From NCBI RefSeq assembly GCF_004217185.1, contig NZ_SHKL01000001.1:2788001-2852000 (forward strand): DNA of 64,000 nucleotides, read 5' to 3'. Positions 44,833 to 55,129 of this stretch are shown here, piece by piece (the stretch's first letter is position 1; the number at the start of each line of letters is the position of its first letter). This stretch comes from Pseudonocardia sediminis. GTDB taxonomy: Bacteria > Actinomycetota > Actinomycetes > Mycobacteriales > Pseudonocardiaceae. The notes beneath the pieces were generated by a model that worked only from the letters and a program-made list of their open reading frames with translations, was not told the DNA's origin and did no database searches. Both the position numbers and the translations under genes were made by a program.

Positions 44833-45690
44833 TCAGAACAGCTCCGGCGTCGACGGGGTCGCGTCGTCGAGGAACGCGGTGATCATGGGGACCAGGACGT
44901 CGGACTCTCCGGAGATGCCGACGTGCGACGTCGCCGGGAGGATCACCAGCCGCGCCGCCGGGACGGTCTGCAGCACTCCCGAGGCCGCCGCGTCCTCGTC
45001 ACCGCCGCCGAGCAGCGTGAACATCTCCACCGCGTGCTCGGGCCGCACGCCGTCCGCGTCGCCGATGATCACCATGGCCTTCGCCGTGATCGACCGCATC
45101 TGCGCGTCGGTGATCTCCTGGTCCTCGACGTTGAGGACCTTCATCTTCTCGAGATAGGCATCGAACGCCGCGGCGTCCGGGGTGTGCTCCAGGAACGCCT
45201 TCTCGACGGGCGTACCGGCGAACATCGTGGCGTCGAGCCCGGCGACGGCCGTCCCGACCGACGGGTACCACCCGTCCCTGCGGAACGTCGCGGACAGTGA
45301 CACGAGCTTCCCGACCAGCGCCGGGCGGCGCAGGGCGAGCTGCAGCGCGACCCCGCCGCCCTGCGAGTAGCCCATCACGTCCACGCGATCGACGCCGAGC
45401 GCGTGCAGCAACGCGGCGGCGTCGTCGGCGAAGCGCTCGTAGGACATCACGCGCGTCGTGTCCGGGGTCCGGCCGTGTCCCTGCTGGTCGAAAACGATCA
45501 CCGTGCGGCCGGCCGCGAACCGGGCCACCCACGTGGACATCGAGCCGGTGTCCATGAAGGCACCGGGGACGAGCAGCAGCGGCGTCGTGCCCGGGACACC
45601 GAGCTCGCCGTACACCTCGTGGTAGAGGCTCAGGCCGTCGATTCGCAGGTGCCCGCTACGGGACGGGGCCGGTGCGGTCGGTTCGGTCAT
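44833..45690 (-). CDS. Alpha/beta hydrolase
   Basis: The 285-residue protein shows LLLVPGAFMDTGSMSTWVAR, DQQGHGRTPDT, a Ser nucleophile in GYSQGGGVALQLAL and a catalytic His in ATSHVGISGESD. The Ser elbow marks an esterase, lactonase or haloperoxidase-like enzyme, unlike the Asp-type hydrolases at the left of the window. It is convergent with the SDR gene. No specific substrate can be inferred. Confidence 0.85.
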   Translation of the reverse strand: MTEPTAPAPSRSGHLRIDGLSLYHEVYGELGVPGTTPLLLVPGAFMDTGSMSTWVARFAAGRTVIVFDQQGHGRTPDTTRVMSYERFADDAAALLHALGVDRVDVMGYSQGGGVALQLALRRPALVGKLVSLSATFRRDGWYPSVGTAVAGLDATMFAGTPVEKAFLEHTPDAAAFDAYLEKMKVLNVEDQEITDAQMRSITAKAMVIIGDADGVRPEHAVEMFTLLGGGDEDAAASGVLQTVPAARLVILPATSHVGISGESDVLVPMITAFLDDATPSTPELF

Positions 45691-45808
45691 CGTGGCTCCC
45701 GGGCTCGAGGGAAGTGGTCCCCCGATAGACCGGACGCGACCGCGGGACTCATCGCCCCGGCACCGACTCCGACGATCGGTAGCCCGCCCGTGTGACCGGA
45801 CGGCCCGG

Positions 45809-46279
45809 TCAGGCCTGCGGCAGCGCCGGCGGCTCGCCGGTGCGCTCGTAGTCCGCCAGCTGATCGATCCGGCGCTGGTGGCGGCTGCCCTCGAACTCCG
45901 TGGTGAGGAACGCGTCCACGATGCGCTCGGCCTCCTCGACCTCGTGCATCCGGGCGCCGATCCCGGCCAGCTGGGCGTCGTTGTGCCGCCGCGCCAGCTG
46001 GGCGGTCTCGACGCTCCAGGTCAGGGCGGCGCGGGCGCCGGGAACCTTGTTCGCGGCGATCTGCTCCCCGTTCCCGGAACCGCCGATGACGAGGCCGAGA
46101 CTGCCCCCGTCGGCGACCACGCGCCGCGCCGTCTCGACACAGAAGGGCGGGTAGTCGTCGTCCGCGTCGTAGGCGTGGGGGCCGACGTCGGTGACGTCGT
46201 GACCCAGCTCGGCCAGCCGCCCGACGAAATGGTTCTTGAGCTCGAGCCCTGCGTGGTCGGAACCGAGATAGATGCGCAC
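45809..46279 (-). CDS. rpiB: Ribose 5-phosphate isomerase B
   Basis: The 156-residue protein has the RpiB/LacAB fold: MRIYLGSDHAGLELKNHF with the substrate Asp-His, VIGGSGNGEQIAANKVPG with Ser in place of the usual Cys/Thr of the catalytic GGTGxG/GCGTG loop, and RHNDAQLAGIGAR. It interconverts ribose 5-phosphate and ribulose 5-phosphate, the acceptor for formaldehyde in the RuMP cycle, so its presence beside the C1 genes is functionally sensible. Its leftward orientation gives it a separate promoter. Confidence 0.9.
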   Translation of the reverse strand: MRIYLGSDHAGLELKNHFVGRLAELGHDVTDVGPHAYDADDDYPPFCVETARRVVADGGSLGLVIGGSGNGEQIAANKVPGARAALTWSVETAQLARRHNDAQLAGIGARMHEVEEAERIVDAFLTTEFEGSRHQRRIDQLADYERTGEPPALPQA

Positions 46280-46608
46280 GTCGGCAGTCTATGCACGGCG
46301 GATTCGGACGACGGGCATCGGAAACCGTGATGACCGCGGCCGATTCTGTTATGGCCGTCGCCGGACGCGGGGGAGACGGCACCCGGACGGAGGTGGAGCA
46401 GGGTCGGAGCAGGGGGTGACCGTGGTCTGTCCGTCGGTGTCCGCGTCCACCCCACTCGTGAACTCCGGAGCGCCGTTCGGCACAGATCGCGGACCACTGG
46501 TGCGACCCCGGTTGCGACGACTCCGGAAATTCACTCAGGATCATCCGGACCGCGGAAACCGGGACGACACGCTCGGGTTTGCGCGGATCACGACATGAGG
46601 AGGAAGAA
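46280..46608. other. Divergent intergenic region rpiB-pqqA
   Basis: These 329 bp hold the promoters for rpiB (leftward) and pqqA (rightward). I see no convincing -35/-10 pair and no coding frame with domain signal. Confidence 0.5.
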
Positions 46609-46683
46609 ATGAACTGGGAAACTCCGGAGTACACGATCGTCGAGGTCTGCGCTGAGGCCACCGGGTACTTCCACCGGGGCTGA
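46609..46683 (+). CDS. pqqA: PQQ precursor peptide PqqA
   Basis: A 24-residue peptide starting MNWETPEY and ending EATGYFHRG. It has the PqqA layout: short Trp-containing start, then Glu16 and Tyr20 spaced as ExxxY, the two residues that PqqE joins to make the PQQ skeleton. AGGAGG lies 7-12 bases before the ATG. No pqqB, C, D or E gene is nearby, so the processing enzymes must be elsewhere. A strong terminator follows, so this is a single-gene, probably highly expressed transcript. Position upstream of a quinoprotein gene supports the call. Confidence 0.85.
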   Translation: MNWETPEYTIVEVCAEATGYFHRG

Positions 46684-46714
46684 CGGTCCGTTCTCGGACT
46701 CGTTCTGCTCGTCC

Positions 46715-46748
46715 GGGCCGGCGTAGGGCACCCGCCCTGCGCCGGCCC
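46715..46748 (+). terminator. Strong hairpin after pqqA
   Basis: GGGCCGGCG (46715-46723) pairs with CGCCGGCCC (46740-46748), and pairing continues inward (AGGGC with GCCCT) to a 4-base loop, about 15 bp in total. It separates pqqA from katG and could let pqqA be transcribed in excess. Confidence 0.75.
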
Positions 46749-46826
46749 ACCGGCAGTGGCGGTCCGAATGGTTCAGATCAGCTGGCGAGTGGTCTCACTG
46801 CCGCCGGTCCTCGGCTGACCCGGTAG

Positions 46827-49046
<2,220 letters not shown>

Positions 49047-49064
49047 GGCACCCCCCCCGGAGCG

Positions 49065-49101
49065 GGTCCCGGGGACCGTGTTCGATCCGGTCCCCGGGAC
49101 C
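49065..49101 (+). terminator. katG terminator hairpin
   Basis: GGTCCCGGGGACCG (49065-49078) pairs with 49088-49101 around nine bases, a 14-bp perfect stem starting 18 bases after the katG stop. It isolates katG from the quinoprotein genes. Confidence 0.8.
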
Positions 49102-49421
49102 GATTCATGCCGCGGGGAATCGGACTTGTCCGCGCGACCAGGGGAAATGTGCCACACCGCCGAGGTGGCCGATACGAACGGTACCTTCCGCCGTGCGAAC
49201 GGCGGATGTCGACCAGTTAGCGGAGAGATATACCGGAAACGCTCGAACATGGTTACGCTCAACACGTGTTACAGGTTCGGCGGCAACGATTGAGCCGACA
49301 TCAGGATCTGTAGACGCCATGCCGTTTCATCGCGGTCGTCGCATCATTACCGTCCATGTGCGGGAAATGCTGCGATATCGGCCGGGATTCTCATTTCTCG
49401 ATGACGAGGAGGTGACGTCCG
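49102..49421. other. Long leader/promoter region of the quinoprotein genes
   Basis: This 320-bp region is less GC-rich than its surroundings and holds a small hairpin (CCGCC/GGCGG near 49187-49205). It must contain the promoter for the cupredoxin-like and PQQ dehydrogenase genes. Two tiny frames (from 49250 and 49319) lack ribosome sites. Confidence 0.5.
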
Positions 49422-49877
49422 ATGACGACTGCACAGAGTAGAGAAGAACTCCTGTCCGAACTCGGCGGACAGAACAGGGCAACCATCGGTGCTGTGCTGG
49501 GAACCGGGCAGGTCGCCAAGGCGACCGTCCTGCCCGACGGCACGATGGAGGCGACCATCCGGATTCCGGAGGACGCCATGGTGTGGGAGCCGTCGGTTCT
49601 GATCATGCCGCACGCCGGCATCCTCAACCTGACGATCATCAATGATGACACGAACACCCACGCCTGCCTGCTGCCCAGTAACGGCGACAAGCAGTTCATC
49701 GGCCTGCTGAACCACTCCAAGGGCACTGCGACCCTCGAGCTGGACGGCCCCGGTTGCTACTACTACGGCTCGCCCGCCGGCAACGACGAGGGCCGCGGTC
49801 TGACCGCGGCGATCGTCGTCAGTGGCGAGGTGCCGCCCGAGGCGAAGCTCGACCGACCCGCGCAGCCGCGACCGTAG
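49422..49877 (+). CDS. Cupredoxin-like protein next to PQQ dehydrogenase
   Basis: The 151-residue protein has a beta-sandwich pattern like cupredoxins: LIMPHAGILNLTIINDDTNT, HACLLPSNGDKQFIGLLNHS, and LELDGPGCYYYGSPAGNDEG. His and Cys residues sit at places expected for a copper site, but the usual His and Met after the Cys are not present, so copper binding is uncertain. There is no signal peptide (start MTTAQSREELLSELGG). GAGGAGGTG lies upstream, and the stop is 14 bp before the dehydrogenase ATG. It is a good candidate for electron acceptor or assembly partner of that enzyme. Confidence 0.65.
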   Translation: MTTAQSREELLSELGGQNRATIGAVLGTGQVAKATVLPDGTMEATIRIPEDAMVWEPSVLIMPHAGILNLTIINDDTNTHACLLPSNGDKQFIGLLNHSKGTATLELDGPGCYYYGSPAGNDEGRGLTAAIVVSGEVPPEAKLDRPAQPRP

Positions 49878-49891
49878 AAGGGCAGCACCAC

Positions 49892-51574
49892 ATGACTATC
49901 GAGTACACCGACGCCGGCAAGGCGATCAACCAGAGCCAGCTGTCCACCCTGAAGCACACCGCGCCGGACGTGACCCGCGGGCTCGACTACGAGCGGATCC
50001 TGCAGGCCCGTAGCGAGTCGCAGAACTGGATCACCTACTACGGCGACTACGACGGCAAGCGGCACAGCCTGCTCGACCAGATCAACGCCGGCAACGTCGA
50101 GAACCTGAAGGTCGCCTGGATGTTCCAGGCGAGCGCGACCGGCATGATGGCGTCGACCTCGACCTACGCGTTCGAGGCCTGCCCGATCGTCGTCGACGGC
50201 GTCATGTTCGTCACGGGCTGGGACGGCTGGCTCTGGGCCCTCGACGCGAAGACCGGCGAGCAGCTGTGGCGCTACAAGCACGCGGTGCCGATCGACGTGA
50301 CGCTCTGCTGCGCCAACGTCAACCGCGGCTGTGCGGTGGCCAACGGCAAGGTCTACATGGTCACCCAGAACGCGCAGCTGGTCTGCCTCGACGCCACCAA
50401 CGGTCAGAAGATCTGGCAGAAGACCATCGGCGACGTCCGCGCGGGCGAGAGCGCGTCGATCGCTCCTCTGGTCATCAAGGACTTCCTCATCACCGGTTCC
50501 GCCGGCGGCGAGTACGGAGTGCGCGGTCACATCGACGCGTGGGACCTGGAGACCGGTGAGCAGAAGTGGCGCACCTACACCGTGCCGAAGCCGGGGGAGA
50601 AGGGCTCGGAGACGTGGCCCGACGACGGCGAGGCCTGGCAGCGTGGCGGCGCGAACCACTGGGTCACCGGCACCTACGACCCGGAGCTGAACCTCTACTT
50701 CGCGGGCACCGGTAACCCGGCTCCCGACTTCGACGGCGAGGTCCGCCCCGGCGACAACCTCTACACCGACAGCGTGGTCGCGCTGGACGTGGACTCCGGC
50801 GAGATCAAGTGGCACTACCAGTTCACCCCGCACGATCTCTGGGACTACGACTCCACCATGGAGATGACCCTTTTCGAGCGGGACGGCAAGAAGCTCATGG
50901 CCCACTTCGACAAGAACGGGTACATGTTCGTCCTCGACCGCACCAACGGCGAGCTGCAGGACGTCACGCCGTTCGTCGACCGGATCGACTGGGGGGTCAT
51001 CACCCGCGACGGCAAGGTGACCCCGCGGAAGTACCCGGACAAGGAGGGCGAGCCCTGCCACTTCTTCCCCGGCCCGGCCGGTGCGAAGGAATGGACCCAC
51101 GCGTCGTACAACCCCGAGCACGACCTGTTCTACGTGCCGGTCGCCGACGTGGGCGCCACCGCCACCCGGCGTCGCCGTGAGTTCAAGGAGGGCATGCCCT
51201 ACTGGGGTGCCGCCGTCGAGGTCGACATCGACGACATGGCCGGCTCGGTCAGCGCGTTCGACTCCCACGGTGAGGAGAAGTGGCGCTACCGGCTCGACAA
51301 CATGCCGATGGCCGCCTCGACCCTGAGCACCGCGGGCGACGTGGTGTTCGCCGGCACCCCGGCGGGCGACTTCCTGGGGCTGCACGCCCAGACGGGCGAG
51401 AAGCTCTGGAGCTTCCAGTGCGGCAGCGGTCACCACAGCAGCCCGAGCACCTACATGATCGACGGCAAGCAGTACGTGGCCGTGCCGGTCGGCTGGGGTG
51501 GCTGGCTGGAGGGCATCGTCCCGGGTCTGTCCGGCCAGGGACACGGTGCTTCGCTGATCGTGTTCTCCCTCTGA
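49892..51574 (+). CDS. PQQ-dependent alcohol dehydrogenase with lanthanide-type motif
   Basis: A 560-residue eight-bladed quinoprotein. It has the vicinal disulphide pair Cys139-Cys140 (TLCCANVNRG), metal ligands Glu207 (GGEYGVRG) and Asn275 (GTGNPAPDF), catalytic Asp318 and an additional Asp320 in HDLWDYDS. The Asp two residues after the catalytic base is the signature of lanthanide-binding XoxF-type enzymes; calcium MxaF enzymes have Ala. Tryptophan-docking repeats (DAKTGEQLWRY, DLETGEQKWRT) are clear. The N-terminus (MTIEYTDAGKAINQ) has no Sec or Tat signal, unlike known periplasmic relatives. Together with the RuMP genes downstream, methanol is the likeliest substrate, but other alcohols are possible. 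Confidence 0.88.
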   Translation: MTIEYTDAGKAINQSQLSTLKHTAPDVTRGLDYERILQARSESQNWITYYGDYDGKRHSLLDQINAGNVENLKVAWMFQASATGMMASTSTYAFEACPIVVDGVMFVTGWDGWLWALDAKTGEQLWRYKHAVPIDVTLCCANVNRGCAVANGKVYMVTQNAQLVCLDATNGQKIWQKTIGDVRAGESASIAPLVIKDFLITGSAGGEYGVRGHIDAWDLETGEQKWRTYTVPKPGEKGSETWPDDGEAWQRGGANHWVTGTYDPELNLYFAGTGNPAPDFDGEVRPGDNLYTDSVVALDVDSGEIKWHYQFTPHDLWDYDSTMEMTLFERDGKKLMAHFDKNGYMFVLDRTNGELQDVTPFVDRIDWGVITRDGKVTPRKYPDKEGEPCHFFPGPAGAKEWTHASYNPEHDLFYVPVADVGATATRRRREFKEGMPYWGAAVEVDIDDMAGSVSAFDSHGEEKWRYRLDNMPMAASTLSTAGDVVFAGTPAGDFLGLHAQTGEKLWSFQCGSGHHSSPSTYMIDGKQYVAVPVGWGGWLEGIVPGLSGQGHGASLIVFSL

Positions 51575-51687
51575 TCGACACGTTCCTCTGACGTGCTGCC
51601 GACCGGTGGTCGGGCCGTTCCCACGCGGAACGGCCCGGCCACCGGTTCGGTGTTTCAGCCGACGGCGACGGAAACGATGGTGATGTG

Positions 51688-51885
51688 ATGACCCGGTCCA
51701 CGGAGACCCGGCGCGAGGAGTACCTGCCGTGCCTGTACTGCGGACAGCGCTACGGGCCGGACGACGTCGCGCTGCACACCGAGCCGGTGCACTGCGGGCG
51801 GTGCATCACGTGCGTCGACAAGCCCGCATGCTTCGACTGCCGCCTCATGTACTGCGTGTGTGACGTGCACCAGTACCGGGGCTGA
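51688..51885 (+). CDS. Small Cys-rich protein
   Basis: A 65-residue protein with nine Cys and several His residues: CLYC, HCGRCITC, CFDC and CVCDVHQ. The paired spacing suggests binding of zinc, copper or an iron-sulphur cluster. It lies 113 bp after the dehydrogenase in the same direction. ATG 51688 is chosen; a GTG directly before it is an alternative. I know no family; a metal chaperone or redox partner for the quinoprotein is possible but unproven. Confidence 0.65.
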   Translation: MTRSTETRREEYLPCLYCGQRYGPDDVALHTEPVHCGRCITCVDKPACFDCRLMYCVCDVHQYRG

Positions 51886-51910
51886 CGCCGCGGGCCCCGC
51901 GGCCGCCGGG

Positions 51911-53305
51911 TCAGATCTCCAGTGCCCGGCGGACCGTCGGGGTGTTCCGCCGGGAGACCGGCACCATCGTCCTGGCCTGGTCGTCCATCACCAGGACCAG
52001 CTCGCCCTTGTCCCGGCGCTCGACCTCCCGGATGCGGCTGAGGTTCACGACGTACTGGCGGTGCACCCGCAGGAAGCCGGAGTCGCACAGCTCGGTCTCG
52101 AGCCGGTCGAGTCCGGGCGAGGTCGACCGCAACAGCCCCTCGTCGGTCGACAGCCACACGTCGTTGCCGTCCGACTGGGCGAACGACACCTCGGGCGTCC
52201 GGAGCAGGACCATGCGGTTCTCGCGCGTGGCGACCATCCGGCGCGGCTGCGTCCGGGGCGGTACGTCCTCCGCCGTACGGGGGAGCGGATTGCCCTCCGA
52301 GACGCCGAACGAGACCACGTTGCCGACGAGGTGCCCGGCCAGGAACACCGGCCGGAAGCTGATCGACGTCGGCTCGTTGGAGAGCCGGGTGACGATCTGC
52401 GTGGAGCCTGTCCAGTCGGGATCGCGTGCGGCCTGCTCGGCGGCGAACCGGGCGGCCTGGATGAACTCGGGCAGCTCCGGTCTCCAGCGCACCGCGGGAT
52501 CGGGCACCGGCGAGGAGCCCGGGATGCCGAGGAGCACCCCCGCGGCGTCGTCGGCGAGGACGACCCGGCCCGCGGGGTCCACGGCCGCGAGCGTCGCGCT
52601 CGAACCCGACCTGGCCTGGGCGAAGGCGGCCATCAGCTCGGCGCCGTCGTTCCGGGCGCGCTGGCGCAGGACGCGCTGGGTCATCGTGGCGGCGTTGCCG
52701 AGCCAGGCGCCCACGGTTCCGGGGAGCTCGGTGCGCCAGCAGGAGACGTTCAGTACGGCGATCGGTTTCCCGGTCACCACGTCCCGGACCGCCACGCCGG
52801 CGCACGTCCAGTCGTGGAACGCCTGGCACCAGTGCTCGGCGCCGCGGATCAGTACGGGGCCGTGCGACATCAGCGCCGTGCCCATGCCGTTCGTCCCGGC
52901 GGCACCCTCCGACCAGCAGAACCACTGGGCCAGGTTGGCCTCGTCGGCGACGGTGCGCGTCTCCGGGTCGCCCCACTGGGCCAGGACCCGCCCGATGGCG
53001 TCGGTGATGGTCACGATGCCGCCGGTGGTGCTGACCTCGTGCGCCATCGCCGCGGCGCGGAACCCGAGCTCGGCGATCACCACGTCGTGCTCCAGCGCGT
53101 GGTCGGCCTCGGCGACAGCCGCCGGGGCCTTGGAGAGGTTCGGGTCGACCCGGTACTGGTCCCGGCACCGGTGCCAGGAGATCGCTATCTCGGGCCGCAC
53201 GCCGTTGAGTTCGTCCTCGCCCCCGGCGAACCGCTCCCACGCTCGGCGGACCGCCGTGTCACCTCGGCTGCTGGAGCCGGGGTCGGGACGGCGTACCTGG
53301 GACAA
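51911..53305 (-). CDS. GAF-LytTR transcriptional regulator
   Basis: The 464-residue protein has an N-terminal sensor of the GAF type found in acetoin-type activators (PEIAISWHRCRDQYRVDPNL, WSEGAAGTNGMGTAL, EHWCQAFHDWTCAGVAVRDV), a second PAS/GAF-like part, and a C-terminal LytTR DNA-binding domain (FLRVHRQYVVNLSRIREVER). It lacks the AAA+ domain normally following this sensor. It is divergent from a paralogue (53678) and next to the quinoprotein genes, so it probably controls C1 or alcohol metabolism. Confidence 0.85.
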   Translation of the reverse strand: MSQVRRPDPGSSSRGDTAVRRAWERFAGGEDELNGVRPEIAISWHRCRDQYRVDPNLSKAPAAVAEADHALEHDVVIAELGFRAAAMAHEVSTTGGIVTITDAIGRVLAQWGDPETRTVADEANLAQWFCWSEGAAGTNGMGTALMSHGPVLIRGAEHWCQAFHDWTCAGVAVRDVVTGKPIAVLNVSCWRTELPGTVGAWLGNAATMTQRVLRQRARNDGAELMAAFAQARSGSSATLAAVDPAGRVVLADDAAGVLLGIPGSSPVPDPAVRWRPELPEFIQAARFAAEQAARDPDWTGSTQIVTRLSNEPTSISFRPVFLAGHLVGNVVSFGVSEGNPLPRTAEDVPPRTQPRRMVATRENRMVLLRTPEVSFAQSDGNDVWLSTDEGLLRSTSPGLDRLETELCDSGFLRVHRQYVVNLSRIREVERRDKGELVLVMDDQARTMVPVSRRNTPTVRRALEI

Positions 53306-53677
53306 TGCGAGACCGCCTTCGGTCTGTCGGGCCGGGCGCGGCGATGCGACCTTCTCCGAACGCTAATCGCCGACTCTGATCAAGGGCAAGCGACGTGGGC
53401 CGGCGGTTGACGAGCGGCGGTGAATCGATGATAAGCGGACGGAAACACACCCTTGAGCGGCGGGAAGCCCTGCCGCGCAGGAGGAGCCGAAAGTTCGTCG
53501 TGTGTTGGAATTTGTGAGGTTATGGTGGCCTACCTCGCCTTTCGGGTGGTTCTTCCGCCATATGGCCGAGCGCGGAAAAACTCAGGTTGATGTGTTCGGC
53601 GGCGTAGAGTTAGCTTGGCGATTCTGTTACCCAGGCGGTCGAAGGATCTCCGGTGTGTCAGTCGACGAGGAGGTCAC
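53306..53677. other. Shared promoter region of the two GAF-LytTR genes
   Basis: This 372-bp divergent region contains AT-richer segments (53500-53620) but no coding frame I can support. LytTR targets are usually direct repeats; I cannot single one out by eye. Confidence 0.5.
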
Positions 53678-55129
53678 ATGACTGGACGAGTGCCACCGCT
53701 GGTGATCGCGCCGAGTCGGCCGGGCGGAGGTGAGCGGGTGCCCGCCGGTTCCCTGGTGGCCTCCCCGTCGGCCAAGGAGGTGGCCCGCGCGTGGGAGGAC
53801 TTCGCCTCGGGTGAGGACATCGAGACCGGTGTACGGCCCGAGATCCTGGCGTCGTGGTACCGGTGCCGGGACCAGTACGAGGTCGACCGCACCCTGGACG
53901 TCGCTCCGGGGGCCCGCGGCGACGACGCCCAGCGGGTCGACAACAGCGTGATCTTCACCGGGCTCGGCGGGCTGGGTGCGCTGGCCGGCCAGGAGGTCGC
54001 GCAGGACGGCGCCGTCGTCACCGTGGCGGACGGCAAGGGCCGCGTACTCGGCGCCTGGGGCGACCCGTCGGCGCAGCGGCGTGCCGAGCTGCACAACCTC
54101 GCGCCGTGGTCGTCGTGGTCGGAGGCGTGCACCGGTACGAACGGGATGGGGACGTCGCTCGAGGTGTCCGGCCCGGTGACCGTGACGGGGCCGGAACACT
54201 GGTGCCAGGCGTTCCACCAGTGGGCGTGTGCGGGCATCTCCATCCGTGACGTGGTGACCGGCGCGCCGGTCGCGTCGATCAACATCTCGCGGTGGAACGC
54301 GTCGCTGCCCAAGCTCGTGCCGCCGTGGCTGACGAAGGCGGTCTCGTGCGTGGAGCAGGAGATCTACCGGCGTGCCATCTACGAGGCCGACAAGGTGGTC
54401 GCCGAGTTCACCAGGAGGAGCGCGCAGAACGGTGGTGCGCTGATGGCGATGGACCGCGGCGGGAACGTGATCGCCGCGACCGACGCGGCCGTGACGATGC
54501 TCGGGCTGGCCGGCGAGACGCCGATCGTCGCCGGGGCGACCGAACCGGCGGAGCGCTGGAGCCCGGACATCCCCGGGCTGCCGGACGTCGTGCGGTGGGC
54601 CAAGGCGCGGGCCGAGGGGAACACGGAGTGGAGCGGCTACGCGCGGCTGCCGGTGTGTCCCGGCGAGGAGCCCGTGCCGCTGACGATGCGGTCCGTCGTC
54701 GACGCCAACCACGTCGTGGGCATGCTGTGCTCGTTCGGGGTGCAGGACGGCGAGGCCTACGAGCAGGAGGACGAGGAGTCGGTCGGCCCGCTGCCCCGGT
54801 GCATCATCGGGATGCGCGACGACCGGCTGGTCCTGCTGTCGCCGTCGGAGATCCGCTACGCCGAGGCCGACCGCAACATCGTCTGGCTGGTCACCGAGCG
54901 CGGCCGGATCCAGGCCGCGACCCGTGGCCTCGACAACGTCGAGCGGTCGCTGGCGCCGTACGGGATCCGCCGGGTGCACCGGCGGTACCTGGTGAACCTG
55001 CGCCGGGTGGCGGAGGTCGAGCGGGGGATCAAGGGAGAGCTGTTCCTGATCATGGACTCGCGCAACCACGAGCTCGTCCCCGTCTCCCGGCGCCACGCCC
55101 CGGACCTGCGGCGCATGCTCGGGATCTGA
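53678..55129 (+). CDS. GAF-LytTR transcriptional regulator (paralogue)
   Basis: A 483-residue protein with the same layout as its divergent neighbour: PEILASWYRCRDQYEVDRTL, WSEACTGTNGMGTSLEVSGP, EHWCQAFHQWACAGISIRDV, and C-terminal LytTR (IRRVHRRYLVNLRRVAEVER). GAGGAGGTCAC lies just before ATG 53678. The two have diverged substantially, so they may sense different ligands or form heterodimers. Its stop directly adjoins the stop of the convergent rpe gene. Confidence 0.86.
   Translation: MTGRVPPLVIAPSRPGGGERVPAGSLVASPSAKEVARAWEDFASGEDIETGVRPEILASWYRCRDQYEVDRTLDVAPGARGDDAQRVDNSVIFTGLGGLGALAGQEVAQDGAVVTVADGKGRVLGAWGDPSAQRRAELHNLAPWSSWSEACTGTNGMGTSLEVSGPVTVTGPEHWCQAFHQWACAGISIRDVVTGAPVASINISRWNASLPKLVPPWLTKAVSCVEQEIYRRAIYEADKVVAEFTRRSAQNGGALMAMDRGGNVIAATDAAVTMLGLAGETPIVAGATEPAERWSPDIPGLPDVVRWAKARAEGNTEWSGYARLPVCPGEEPVPLTMRSVVDANHVVGMLCSFGVQDGEAYEQEDEESVGPLPRCIIGMRDDRLVLLSPSEIRYAEADRNIVWLVTERGRIQAATRGLDNVERSLAPYGIRRVHRRYLVNLRRVAEVERGIKGELFLIMDSRNHELVPVSRRHAPDLRRMLGI

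Noticed and set aside
49319..49441. 40-residue frame (MPFHRGRRII...) before the cupredoxin-like gene
   Set aside because: No ribosome site, overlaps the start of the better-supported gene, no recognisable motif.
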